From NCBI GenBank assembly GCA_022457155.1, contig JAJGOT010000138.1, positions 391,001 to 455,000 on the forward strand: a stretch of 64,000 nt of DNA. The letters run 5' to 3'. Each line of letters begins with the position of its first letter. Position 1 is the stretch's first letter. Both the position numbers and the translations under genes were made by a program. This stretch comes from Cladopsammia gracilis (Eukaryota; Cnidaria; Anthozoa; Scleractinia; Dendrophylliidae). The notes beneath the pieces were generated by a model, which saw nothing but the letters and a program-made list of their open reading frames with translations, was not told where the DNA came from and did not search any database. Shown here one piece after another: positions 11,417 to 22,285 of the stretch.

Positions 11417-11954
11417 TCAGCCTCGTTTTCGTTTTGCCATGAAATCGACCAGAAATTAATCAATCATTAAATAATGAGCAAAATGTCTCCAAAACAGAAG
11501 GGAGAACGGTGTAGATAGTAAAATGTTAAAAAAAATGCGAAAAAGGTTCGGAATTGAATTTTTTGCTTAGTAATGAAAAAAGACAAGAATTTCTCACATT
11601 TTCAGCGGTTTCTTAGGGTTTTCCTGTCACGTGATCGGTCACGTGACATTGTCTTTATCATCAAATTATACTTTTGTGACACATGTTTACCAGACATACG
11701 GTATTTAGCTCATATCTGTTGATTTTGGCTCACCAATGGTGAAAACAAATGTCATGTACTTCGTGGCCTCGTTTTCATGATAGAGAGCTGGTGACGTAGA
11801 AAAACATCCATTTATCTCGGATCGTATACCACTTTTAGACTTTACGACGTGCCGACCCTTATTCAGGAAGCATTCTAATAAAATCCGCTGTCCAACCTTT
11901 TCTAGCTCGTGGGTTGAACGAAACTCCGATTTTGCGGTCTCTGCTACTGGACTA
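11417..11954 (-). repeat. Right terminal inverted repeat of the Academ-like element
   Basis: Inverse partner of 4923-5466. The CACGTGAC palindrome and the embedded reading frame are preserved in this copy too. Confidence 0.85.
11705..11954 (-). other. Open reading frame inside right terminal repeat, inward-facing
   Basis: Mirror copy of the frame in the left repeat: AETAKSEFRSTHELEKVGQR through to EPKSTDMS and a stop at 11705. It lies upstream of, and on the same strand as, the main transposon gene (10735 downward), so it could serve as a 5' exon or leader of that gene. The frame is also open outward into flanking DNA, which by itself is uninformative. Confidence 0.45.
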
Positions 11955-11958
11955 TAAA

Positions 11959-13029
11959 CAATTTCCAAGCAGTGGAGGGACTTAAAGGTGAAACAAAATA
12001 CATTTTTCTATGGGAATTTATGTTGATATCAATCTGTGATTGACTTTTTTGTGTTCTCGCTAGTTTTCGGGAGAATTGTTTATAACGCGCTCAATTAAAT
12101 TCAGTTGTTTTGATTTCTTTCATCGGAGACATCTCAGCCTCAATGAGCTTTTAATGGTTCGCGTTTTGCTTTTAAACATAAAGTTATGGAGATTTGAATA
12201 AAATTTTTCGAAAGAAGATTGTGTTGTCCATTTTTATGTGTTTGTTCATTCATTACATAGGTTGAAAATCGATTTTATGTAAACAAAACAAAACAAGACT
12301 TGGATTTTATAGTTGTAAACTTCACTTGCATGGTCTTATGCAAATATGTTTGTGTATTTTTTTGCAATTTTGATTTCCAGATCACTTTCTCGGACAATTT
12401 TTATAAGCAGCAGGTGTATTGTATTTGGAAATTAGTCATACTAATTATTCTAGACGGAGAAAAAGTTGTTTTTGCGAACTGTGTACTGTGCAAACGGTCG
12501 CGTAAGTCTGTTTTTGAGAATTGCTAAAATTAAAAGATAACCCAGTCGTCAATTTTATTCTTGTGCTTCCGACCATTCGCCTCAGTTAAGTTTATCATCG
12601 GCTTTCTGTTCAAAGAGCGACGCTGTTAGGTTCAGGCTATCTATGTATATTAGATCCGTTCAGTTTTACACTGGAATTCCTTCCTTAAGTCTGCTAAATG
12701 GATTATTTGGGGTTATTTCTCCAGCAGCCCAAAAATTGAAATACTGGGTAAAAGGAGAAAGCTTTAAACACGGGAATGATTTGTGTTATAACCTGCTCCA
12801 GATTACATAAGCAATTTAGTAAACAGCATGAAACAAGGTTGGGATAGTAAAAATTAAACCAAACTCCACAACTATGATAAACACTGTAATCAAGACCTGG
12901 ACAAATTGTAGGCTTTGTTTTTGCTGCCGCAAGTTACTTATAATAATGTTTGAATTTAGCAGAATTTGATTTTAATTTGAAAACAAGTATGAAAAAGTGA
13001 AGTATGCAAGGAGTATTTAATAAGCATTC
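11959..13029. other. AT-rich intergenic stretch, nothing recognised
   Basis: No coding signal, structured RNA or repeat boundary could be supported here, apart from the possible exon fragment next to the Academ-like insertion. Confidence 0.4.
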
Positions 13030-13996
13030 ATGATTCACGTACAGGCTCCAAGTTGGGGGCAGTCCTTGCATCAGGAAGCCAATCGACAGCTTGTGAATTT
13101 GACTATTTTAGTCAGTCACTGGGTCATGTTAAGGTGTGTGATAAAAACAATTATTTTCCAACCAATAATGCTTTTTCGAATTGAACATAAGCTTTCTGAA
13201 TATAAATTTATAATTTGTTCCACAGGAAAACAAGACAAAAGAAAAAACCGGACCCAAACGGAAGCTCTCTTTCTCTTTCAAGAATTCATTTTGACACTGG
13301 TCAAGTTGAGGATTGGTTTGCAAGGCAGGCTTTTGGGTGACATTTTTGGAATATCAACTTCATCTTTTACAATAACATTCATAACTTGGATAAACTTCTT
13401 GTATTTTGAATTAACGCATTTAATTTCATGGCAATCCAAAGAACTAATAAATAAGCACAGGCCACAGTGACATCATCCCAAAACCAGAGTAGTGCTGGAC
13501 TGCTCGGAATTTCAGGTAGAGAAACCAAAGACCCCTTCAGCACAGATCTCTACTTGGAGCGAATACAAACAGCGAAACACTTGGAAAGGCTTGTTTGGGA
13601 TTTCACCATCAGGTGCTTTTAGTTTTGTCTCCTCTCTTTGGAGAGGACGTATTTCAGATAAAATGATCAAAGAATCAGGAATTCTTGATTTACTAGAACC
13701 AGGTGATGTCATGGCAAATGGGGTAAAACGCTACCAAAGCGAAAGTGAATTTTATTGGCCAGATAAAATATTTAACGACACGAATGAAGAAAACCAGCAA
13801 AGTTTCACCATGCATGGCTGATTGGTTGGCTGACATACAAATATCCGAAAACATGCCGAAGACGAGGTATCAAAAATACTCAATGAAGAAAGAGAGATTA
13901 AACTACTGGGTGGAAGGAGAAATCAGCCGTAAAATTAAAGGTCAATGTTATTCCTCAAAAAAGGCGAGTACAAGTTTGGATTTTATGATTTGTTGA
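13030..13996 (+). pseudogene. DDE_Tnp_4-type transposase relic (HARBI1/IS4EU-like)
   Basis: The frame 13200-13470 encodes a helix-turn-helix type segment (LVKLRIGLQGRLLGDIFGIS, then ITWINFLYFEL and WQSKELI). The frame 13492-13821 holds the catalytic region: LDCSEFQVEKP with the first Asp, then TWSEYKQRNTWKGLFGISPS, FVSSLWRGRISDK and GILDLLEPGDVMAN with the second Asp region. The third acidic residue is in the degenerate stretch to 13996. The TWSxYKxxNTWK and LLEPGD motifs are hallmarks of THAP/DDE_Tnp_4 transposases of the IS4EU/ISL2EU and HARBI1-like groups. A stop lies between the two frames and a shift near 13800. No terminal repeats were found. Confidence 0.65.
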
Positions 13997-14507
13997 TTTC
14001 GTAGTTTGTTCGGCATTTGTTATTGTTTTTTAGAAAGTGGCTTTTGGCTTAAAAAATATTGTAATTAGACAATCTTGCGCTTGTTTACAAAGTTTTTGAC
14101 TCCATTTGATTCAAGTGTTCGTATTTTTCCGTTTCTTTTTTCTTCTTATCGAGATTCTGTTAATTTTTCGTTAAAAAGTCTTGCTTAAATTTCTCATTTG
14201 ATTCTAGTTTTGTACTAGCTTGTTGTCAATATAAATTTCAATACATGCAATTTCACGATCGGATTTTATGAGATAATTTGGACTTTCACAACATTGCTCG
14301 GTTTGAATGCTTTTATTTCGCAGTTGTTACATTCTTTCATCTAAATTCTGTAAGTTTTCATTCAACAAAATATGAGTTTTAAATTAGAATAACTCATTTT
14401 AAGCTTTCCCACTGCTATGAATGACTATGCGGCAAATCGCAGAATTGAAGTAGGAAGAAATAAATGTTATTTACCGGCCTTGGTCGGTCCCTATAGGAAA
14501 GAACTGT

Positions 14508-14917
14508 AGTAGATATAAGTTGTATGTTCACGCCCGGGATCGGGGATTCACTGACGTCATGATCCCTAGAGGTGATGTCATTGGTTAAAAATAGGTGGAG
14601 ATGACAATCAATTTTAGGTCAATGGGGAGTGATGACATCATATTATAATTGTATGTTCACGCCTGGGATCGGGGATTAGCTGATGTCATGATCCCTAGGC
14701 GCCACGGGATTGGGATTAGCTGACGTCATGATCCCTAGAGGTGATGTCATGGCTTAAAAATAGGTAGAGGTGACATCAAAATCTATTTAACTGAATAGGG
14801 AGTCGAGAATAAATGACATCATAATCTATTTTTAACTCGACAGTCACACTGCACTGGGATAGAATGATGTAATGTGATTATTTTTAGATTGTTGATTTAA
14901 TAATTTTAATGGTTATA
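14508..14917 (+). repeat. Polinton left terminal inverted repeat
   Basis: About 410 bp matching 40934-41343 in inverse orientation. It is internally repetitive: a unit with TGTATGTTCACGCC, GGGATCGGGGATT and TGACGTCATGATCCCTAG recurs. The perfect palindrome TGACGTCA occurs twice, with several TGATGTCA variants. Confidence 0.9.
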
Positions 14918-14971
14918 AATTCAAGGGGATGCTCTATGAAAAGTTAAAATGGTAGTGATCTCGAAGCTAAT

Positions 14972-15262
14972 ATGGGTATTACTGTCTCTTTTCTTCCAAT
15001 CCGGTTTGATCGATTTCGCTTTTTAGCAAGAAGTATAAGTTTTACTTCGAGTGAACTATTGTTTTTGAAGGAGGAATTTTGTGATCTGCCTGGTTCAAAA
15101 CTGAGCAGGTTAAAGACTCTGCATTCGGAAGTATATTTGCAAGTCAATTGGGGTAGACTCTTGGTATTTTTGAATTTTGCTGAACAATTAGGGTTGAGCG
15201 AAGAGGAATGGGGACTATTATTTGATTTTCTCGTTCCCACTCTTGAGCAGATTAAAGAATAG
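14972..15262 (+). CDS. Small Polinton protein with a Bcl-2 BH1-like motif
   Basis: A 96-residue frame from ATG 14972 just inside the left repeat, upstream of and parallel to the integrase. Residues 61-73 read NWGRLLVFLNFAE, which closely follows the BH1 core of Bcl-2 proteins (NWGR, hydrophobic pair, F-x-F/A). About ten residues on, EEWGLLFDFLVPTL recalls the C-terminal helix area that carries BH2 in the same fold, and the adenoviral E1B-19K homologue. The frame is short for a Bcl-2 fold (usually 150 or more residues), so the N-terminal helices may be missing or in an unseen exon. Virus-encoded Bcl-2 proteins block host cell death; a similar role here is only inference. The earlier segment LSRLKTLHSEVYLQV is predicted helical by eye. 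Confidence 0.4.
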   Translation: MGITVSFLPIRFDRFRFLARSISFTSSELLFLKEEFCDLPGSKLSRLKTLHSEVYLQVNWGRLLVFLNFAEQLGLSEEEWGLLFDFLVPTLEQIKE

Positions 15263-15443
15263 ATATAAAAACTGAACATTGTGGAAAGAACAGTCATTAG
15301 AGTTCCAACGCTCACAGAAGTTACTAGTGATGGGTTGCTGGCCGTCGTCACCCTCCATAGGATTAGAAAGAATTTTCAATCGCATTTGCTGCGTTTTTGC
15401 TTGTTGTGGTGGAAAGGGATTGTTCAAAACTCCGAATTTTGCG

Positions 15444-16503
15444 ATGGAGAAAACTCTCGCGAGCATTTATCTCAATCAGAGTCATCCAGCAAGTTTCGGT
15501 GGTTTAGATGCTGTGTACAGAGCAGCCCAAGAGGAAGGAAAGAGTAAGATCTCTCGTAAACAAGTCAAAGATTGGTTGAGTCAGCAAGATGTTTATACAC
15601 TTCATAAGCCTGCACGTAGAAATTACAAGAGAAGTAGGGTCATTGTTTCTGGTATAAATGCTCAATTCCAAGCTGATCTGGTGGATGTTCAAAGTCTTAG
15701 TCGATATAACAAGGGTAACAAATACCTCCTCACTTGTCTTGATGTCTTCAGCAAGTATGCTTGGGTCCTTCCTTTGAAAACAAAACAAGGACAAGAACTC
15801 GTCAAGGCCTTTCAAACGATTCTTTCCTCTGGTCGCAAACCACTGAAGCTCCAAACGGATCAGGGAACTGAATTTCTTAATCGCCTGTTTCAGAAGTTTC
15901 TAAGCGACGACATTGCCTTTTTTTACCACTAACTCAGGATTAAAGGCATCGGTGGTTGAAAGATTTAATCGTACCTTTAAAAACAAAATGTACAAATATT
16001 TTACAGCTAAAAACACACTTACATATATCAATGTACTACCTCAGTTAGTGTTGTCTTATAATAACACATTTCATCGTAGTATTCAGATGAAACCAAGTCA
16101 GGATACTAAGGCCAATGAAGCAAAAGGATGGAGAACGTTATATGGAGATGAAGTACACAAGCATGTCCGTTTCAAATTTGCAGTAGGTGATCGTGTAAGG
16201 ATTAGCAAAGTGAAGCGAATGTTTGAAAAGTCCTATCTTCCTAATTTTACAGAAGACATTTTTACTGTGTATAAAAGAATGTCGCGCCAGGTACCGGTTT
16301 ATAAACTGAAAGATGATGCAGGAGAAATCTTAGATGGAACATTCTATGAACATGAACTTCAAAAAATAATCAAGAATGATGATGTTTATCGTGTTGAAAA
16401 GATTTTACGCAAGAGGAAGCGTAAAGGTTTAGTTGAATATTTTGTAAAATGGAAAGGTTACCCAGATAAATTTTATAGTTGGGTACCGGAAAGTAATATT
16501 TGA
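15444..16503 (+). pseudogene. INT: Polinton integrase (retroviral-type core plus chromodomain), one frameshift
   Basis: Inserts the element into host DNA. The likely start is ATG 15444 (MEKTLASIYLNQSHPASFGG). The core shows ADLVDVQSLSRYNKG (first Asp), LKLQTDQGTEFLN (second Asp) and VVERFNRTFKNKMYKYF (Glu), giving a D,D-E catalytic triad. The C-terminal chromodomain is VYRVEKILRKRKRKG then EYFVKWKGYPDKFYSWVPES, ending at 16503. A frame shift sits at about 15925, just after DIAFF, so the second half is in another frame; otherwise the sequence is well kept. No N-terminal HHCC finger is evident. It is the first large gene inside the left repeat. Confidence 0.9.
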
Positions 16504-16619
16504 AAGTTGTAAAAGGCATTGTGTGAATAAAGGTATGATTTTATATGAAATAGTTGTAGCGTGGTAAATTATAAAATAAACCGTCCCTATGTATAGATTT
16601 TATTTGTCTCCTAGAAGTC

Positions 16620-17015
16620 ATGGAGGTAACACAGTTCTACCTACATCTCCCAAGCAATAGTAGTCTTGACAAGTTTCCAAATAACACATTAACAGAGTAT
16701 CGGGTTGGATTACCACAGACCATTAATCTGACAGGTGAATGGGAAGTGGCTTTAACCGAAATCCACTATCCGCATAGTTGGAATAATGTTCAAGACTTTA
16801 GATTTTTCGTTCGGAACGAAAAACTCCATGGCATATGGGATTCTCTGATAATTTCACCAGGCCATTATCCTTCCATTCAAGATATCCTAGAAAAAATGAA
16901 GGAGTCGATCGATAAGGAACAACGTTACGACAATGATGTGTCCTTTTCCTATGATACTCTCACTAGAAAGGTCACGTTCATGTGCAAAATAACTCAGAAG
17001 TGTATTTTGACAACA
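16620..17015 (+). pseudogene. Polinton minor capsid (penton-like) gene, 5' part, cut by LINE
   Basis: ATG 16620 opens MEVTQFYLHLPSNSSLDKFP followed by NTLTEYRVGLPQTINLTGEW and WEVALTEIHYPHSWNN, typical of the N-terminal part of the Polinton penton-like (single jelly-roll) minor capsid protein. The frame continues to about RKVTFMCKI near 16995 and then runs into low-complexity and LINE tail sequence. The remaining part of the gene resumes at about 27973 beyond the LINE. It is therefore split by some 11 kb. Confidence 0.75.
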
Positions 17016-17244
17016 ACAACAAAAATACATCGCAATAAAGACAATAATAATCCTCCTTAGCTAAAGCAAAATAATAATAATAATAACAATAATAATAATA
17101 AAAATAAAAATTACATACAAAATACATATAAAAACTGATTTTTCCTCAATATCGCTTTACAGGTTATATAAAACAGTAAAAAAAAGAAAGGGAGCAAAAA
17201 TTGATATACATAGATGAAAGAAGGTGGAGGTTTTACATGGTTTT

Positions 17245-18257
17245 CTATTTAGGAAGTACGTCAAGACTTGGTGTTACGGTGTTATAAAGCGAGAAAAAAG
17301 AAGAGAAGTTTTCTATTTTTGGTAAATTATTGCCCATTTTGCATACCCAGATAAAGAATCTGGCAACCAAGAGATAAAAGTTTTGATGCTCCCAATGCAA
17401 CTCATCTGGCTTTAAACCCAATACTAAAGATGGCGATAAATTGAGTGTATTTGAAGCTTCTGTGCGATTAGCTAACCATTGTTTAAAGTCTTGCCAAAAA
17501 AGAGTGGTTTCGCTACAGGTCCAGAAAAGATGAATAAGAGTCTCCTTCTCGTTTTGGCAAAAAGTGCACTGCTCATTATCCTTTATTTTTATTTTGGTTA
17601 AAAAAGTGTTAGTCGCTAATCTCCTATGTAGTAATTTAAATTGGAAGACGATTAATTTTGAAATCCTTGTACACAAGAACGGAGTTTTGTAAACTACCTT
17701 CAAATTAATACTTTCGTCCCTTTCAAGCATGCAATCCGCGGTCCATTTACTTTGGTTATCAATGGGGCTCTTCTGTTTTTTGTCAACAAGGAGTTTGTAA
17801 ACTAGTCTACTAGGTTTGCTCGTCTTTAAAAAAGTATCAATGAAATTTTCATATTTGGTGTTACTATAGTGGTTGTTTACATCGTATGTTTTCAATAGTG
17901 ATTTAATGGCTGATATAACGCCGTGGAAAGTTAGAAAGTTTGTTTTGATGTTATAACGTTCTGTGAAATCGGAAAAGGAAAGGCAGTTTGTCTCGTTTCT
18001 AATCAAATGACATACATTTTTGACTCCCTTTAAATACCATGATCTATAGTAAATTGGTCTATTTCCGACACGTATAAGAGAATTTTGCCACAGACTTTGT
18101 GCCTTAAACTGTCCAATGGAGGAGATACTATCTTCATATTTAATATCTGTGAATGTTTATAGTATTTCCAAAGTAAAGGGATCTGATATCTTGATGTATT
18201 TTGCCAGATCTATTTTACTAAGGTTGCCTCGAAAGATAACTTCACCACCAAAAGGTC
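17245..18257 (-). pseudogene. LINE ORF2, C-terminal region
   Basis: Resumes ORF2 on the far side of the TTAA element: RPFGGEVIFRGNLSKIDLAK near 18255, an in-frame TAA near 18165, then RPIYYRSWYLKGVKNVCHLI and the frame 18006-17245 with CTFCQNEKETLIHLFWTCSE, a C-x2-C...H-x4-C zinc-binding motif common to L1-type ORF2 tails. The stop is at 17245, followed by a short 3' untranslated region and the TAA-repeat tail. Confidence 0.8.
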
Positions 18258-18261
18258 TTAA

Positions 18262-19551
18262 GAGCCAGTCCACGAATGAGTCAAGGATTTTTGGAAATGG
18301 CCAGAAACAACCCTACCTCAAACTTGGTGTGGTGAAAGGTAGTCATGAGCAAGTAATCAAATCGATATTATTTTGTCTTTTAAATCTCATATGATCACGT
18401 GACAGCTAATTAAATTTTGACCCCCCAGGAAGCCGGTTTTGACCATTGAATTTTCTAAAATTAACCAACTTTGCAGGTCCCTGATCATAACAAAAGCAGC
18501 AGAATGTTTAAATGTAATAACATTTCTTTGCTAGCCAACCCTTCTCCTTTTAAAATATAACAACATTATTCTCAGATTTTGCTTAACAGCTGAGAAATAG
18601 TTTTGAACAAAGAGGATGGTTTGGTGGTGCTGAAAAATTACCAAAATTATCCAATTTCAGTTGATGTTTTCGGCTAAAGTGGTCAAAATTTTTTAACCTT
18701 TTATATTCCTAAATATAGTCAGGGTATTGTATTTTCAAAATATCGAAAAACTTCTGCGGGCAAATCACTTTTAGGTCTTGTTCGAGATTGTCAAAAATTG
18801 ACAATTTACTGAAATGGCCATATTTGCTCACCGACAAATGGGTCACATAAAATCAGCTTTGAAACTGGAAACTCAAATTATTACTGTATAAAAATACCAT
18901 TAAGGTTAGGAAAGTACATCTATATGGCTAGAAACACTTTCCAGCTTTGAATTTTGCTGAAAATGGTTTTTAAAGAGCAGCGGGTATCCTTTTCCCATTC
19001 CTTCTCCGACGAATTATACGCGATTCTATTCTTATCAGAATGAAAAAGTTCAACTATTAGATTATAATCTTACACTCATTTTACCGGTTTCGTTTTTTTT
19101 AATCCACAAGCGAAAGACAAGAAAATGACTAATTATTATCATGGACTGAAAACGGTGAAGGTAAACTGGTAGAAATAGACTAAACAAACTGCGTGACCAT
19201 GGCGTGACGCCGACGCACGGGCTTTTGCTGAATATTTTCAGTTATCCACAGGAAATTTAAATCTAAAATTTTCTATTTGAAACGGGGAAAACCAAAGAAT
19301 AATTTATTTTAGATATGTCTTTTAAACTGTCTAACTGCTTTTTTGCCCGGTTCTTGTTAGATTGTCGAGTTTAACTCAAGTTTAAGTTTAGTAAAAACGA
19401 CATCGTAATAAACAACACAGTTTTACTCGCAAACAGCGTAAATCAACATTCCAAAGTGATAACACCAACACTGTTTCAATCTGATAATTAGATTGTTGCT
19501 CGTGGCAAAACATATCTTCATAAGAAGCTTGCCCGGAAGAAGGAACGAATC
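18262..19551 (+). repeat. Left arm of the TTAA palindrome
   Basis: Inverse match to 22286-23586. Contains a conserved GTCACGCCATGGTCACGC-like dyad near 19193-19212. Confidence 0.8.
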
Positions 19552-20658
19552 TGCTTTCCAAAGTTATTTGTTACCAGTTTTATAACCAGTCATAATTTAA
19601 GATAAACTAGCATAACTTCAATTTTGCAAAATATTGAAACGCTGATCAAATATATTCTGAAAAATTTTTGCGGTTAAATAAACAAAACAAGCTTACCTCA
19701 TCTGGATTAGCAAGCATCCTCTTCTTCGAGAAAATCGGGTAGATACCTTTGCAAATTCACAAGTCGAGAAAATAGTCAATGAGAGGTAAAGCATTTTGGC
19801 ATTGTTTCCGCAACTGTACATTACTGTACAGCACTGCATGAACTTTGCCAATATGATAGTACAAGGACTACGACTTCCACGTCCAACATCCCCTTTCAAT
19901 GTTGAAATCTAACTCGGAATATTTCATTTAGAAGTGAAACATTTTGCTCTCATTGGAGAATTCTTGGATGAAAGTGAAGCTTCCAATTGTTTATAAAGCG
20001 TCGCCGCTTGTTCATTGTATGCATATGCTTTATCCGCTGACCATTATTTGGTATCGAGGGCAATAAGGAATTAATGAAAATATTTGAATCCAATAACTTT
20101 ATAGAGATTTACCATTAGTAAGTCATCTTTCGACAAAAAATATGGCTTTAAGTTGTAGTTTTAACCAAATTATTCAGTCGGATTGCTGTGTTCAAGCATT
20201 CCTTAAAGTAAAGCAAATGTGCAAAAGGGACATTCAGGGTCACAAGAAGTTTATACAACTAAGCCGCTCAAAAGTAACAACAGAAGCCGAACTAGGGCAG
20301 GTCAGTTTCTATGGATTAGTTGCTTTCCTTTTTCGCCATTTTCAGGTTTAAATTATAAGTCAACTGTGCGAGTAATTTACAACAATGAAAATCATTTGAC
20401 TTAAAGGAATGTTTGACTTTGCACTGGAAGCTTTGAGTACATTCTTTGTGTGTGCGCGTCACCGGCATTTGTTGGGCATCGGCTGGAGGGGAAGAAGTAA
20501 GTACTGTCACAATCACGAGGGAAAGCCGCCCATCGGTGACCAAACAATCGACAAAGGACATTCTCGTCAAATCCATTTCATGTCTTCAAAGCTAGTTCCT
20601 GTTGGAGCAGATGTGTTACTTGCCCTTTTCGCGTGCAAGACAGGAAAAGGGGAACCTT
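19552..20658. other. Unique core of the TTAA palindrome, no gene recognised
   Basis: AT-rich sequence between the left arm and the first nested MITE. The short open frames here show no domain signals and I treat them as chance. Confidence 0.4.
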
Positions 20659-20661
20659 TAA

Positions 20662-21435
20662 AAGGCCGGTACACACTAGGGGACATGTTGCGGGGATATG
20701 AAGCAGGGACATGTTGCAGCGACAGTTTTTCTCGTGTGACATCCCCGTTTTTGCGAAAAAGGTCTGTTGCGGGGACAAAATTGTGTCCCCGCAACATGTT
20801 GCATGAAATTCAGCTGGTTTGAATTTGTGTGTCATGAAGCGGGAACAAAATGACCCCCATATCGATGTCGCATCGTGGGCACCGCTCTTGCAAACTGTCC
20901 CCGCCACAAAATAGAAAATGAACCAATAAAAACGCGCCATTGATTATCCCACAAGCCTTCAGTAGCAGGCGCCCTCAGTGACATTTGTGATTTTATACCT
21001 TAATCCGCATTGTGTGCACCAGCTTTTCCTTCTGTCCCTGTACAATGCGCCTATGCGGTGCACACGAAGAGGCCTGTTCCCGCTTTATCGTCCCGCAACA
21101 TGTCCCCTAGTGTGTGCAGTAATGTAATGGGATAATCAATGGTGCGTTTTTATTGGTCAGTTCTATTTTCTAGCGGGAAGTCCGGGGACAGTTTGCAAGA
21201 GCAGTGCACACGATGCGACATCGAAATGGGGGTCATTTTGTCCCCGCTTCATGACGCACGAATTCAAACCAGCTGAATTTCATGCAACATGTTGCGGGGA
21301 CAAAATTTTGTCCTCACAACAGAACGTTTTCGCAAAACAGGGATGTCACACTAGGAAAACTGTCGCTGCAACTTGTCCCCGCTTCATGTCCCCTCAACAT
21401 GTCCCCTCAACATGTCCCCTAATGTGTGCCGGCCT
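20662..21435. mobile_element. MITE with long inverted repeats, TAA target duplication
   Basis: The left end AAGGCCGGTACACACTAGGG and the right end (reverse complement AGGCCGGCACACATTAGGG) are inverted repeats of about 280 bp each, flanked by TAA (20659-20661 and 21436-21438). The repeats carry several copies of GGGGACATGTTG. A central spacer lies at about 20955-21125. The TWA duplication suggests a PIF/Harbinger relative. No coding capacity. Confidence 0.7.
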
Positions 21436-21512
21436 TAATAGTAATTAGTGATTTTTAGGGATCAGCGAGAGTCCATTCTTCTGTCGCTGAAGTATAGGTT
21501 CAGTTGTTTTAA

Positions 21513-21960
21513 CCCTCGGACTTACACGCAAACGTATACCCCCACCGTGGTACAAGGGGGGGAGGTTGTTGCACCCCCCCTTGGGTTTTTGCGATGTTAC
21601 AATATTTCGGAAATATTTTACATCTAATAGATAGCCCGCGATGTGCTCTACAAGAAAAGGTAAATATTATGGGTTGTGACGCTGCTGGGGTCCGCGACGT
21701 CATCCAAAATGGCCGCCAAGACGGCCGCCATCTTGGATTTTACTAAAAATCCAAATTTATCGGGAAAACGTGGAAATTGCAAAAATTGTGGGTAGAGATT
21801 CAAAATAACATACAATTAAACATTTTAATGCGTTTGGTAGCATTTTATGTTTTTTCACTGAAAAAAGGTGAAAAATACGAATTTTTGTTCAAAAATGGCT
21901 TGACCACATGTTACTTATGACGTCATATTTCGTTTCCCCCGCCCCCCGTACGTCCGAGGG
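21513..21960. mobile_element. piggyBac-type MITE, TTAA target duplication
   Basis: Starts CCCTCGGACTTAC and ends GTACGTCCGAGGG, flanked by TTAA (21509-21512, 21961-21964). The CCC terminus plus TTAA is the piggyBac signature. Only the terminal ~15 bp are inverted repeats; the 448-bp body is non-coding and has a small AAATGGCCGCC dyad near 21705-21735. Confidence 0.75.
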
Positions 21961-22285
21961 TTAAATAAATGTTACGGAAATTTTCGACTGGGCTAACTGG
22001 TACTGGATTATTGTTGATCACTGCTTTTGCAATAAGGAAGTAGAGTAGTATTATAAGTCACGCCAACATTGACGCGCATATTATTTAATTATTATTATTA
22101 TTAATATAATTATTATTATTTATTATTTAATTATTTTTTGCCCATATATATTTTGATTCTAGCAATTTGAACGTCCTTGACAAACAATCACAGGCTTCAT
22201 TCTTTTGTCGAAATTAAACGTCTGATTTCATCATCTTTCTTAAGCATATATACTATTCTATTTTCGACAGATCAAGGCAAAGTAA

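Larger units (their letters stand above)
4923..11954. mobile_element. Academ-like DNA transposon with long terminal inverted repeats
   Basis: The ends match as inverted repeats of about 540 bp (4923-5466 and 11417-11954), starting TAGTCCA(C/G)TAGCAGAGACCG. Immediately outside both ends is TAAA (4919-4922 and 11955-11958), a 4-bp target duplication. The 3-4-bp duplication, a large minus-strand gene with an XPG/FEN1-like nuclease signature and a Cys-rich zinc-binding tail fit the Academ superfamily as I know it. The repeats are nearly identical, implying a fairly recent insertion, yet the gene holds many frameshifts, so this is either a mobilised defective copy or a copy with assembly or read errors. 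Confidence 0.7.

Noticed and set aside
14944..15351. Minus-strand 135-codon gene opposite the small Polinton ORF
   Set aside because: Shadow of the plus-strand frames; no recognisable motif.
20142..20940. Genes in the core of the TTAA palindrome
   Set aside because: Frames overlap MITE inverted repeats (GGGGACATGTTG units) and change with repeat orientation.
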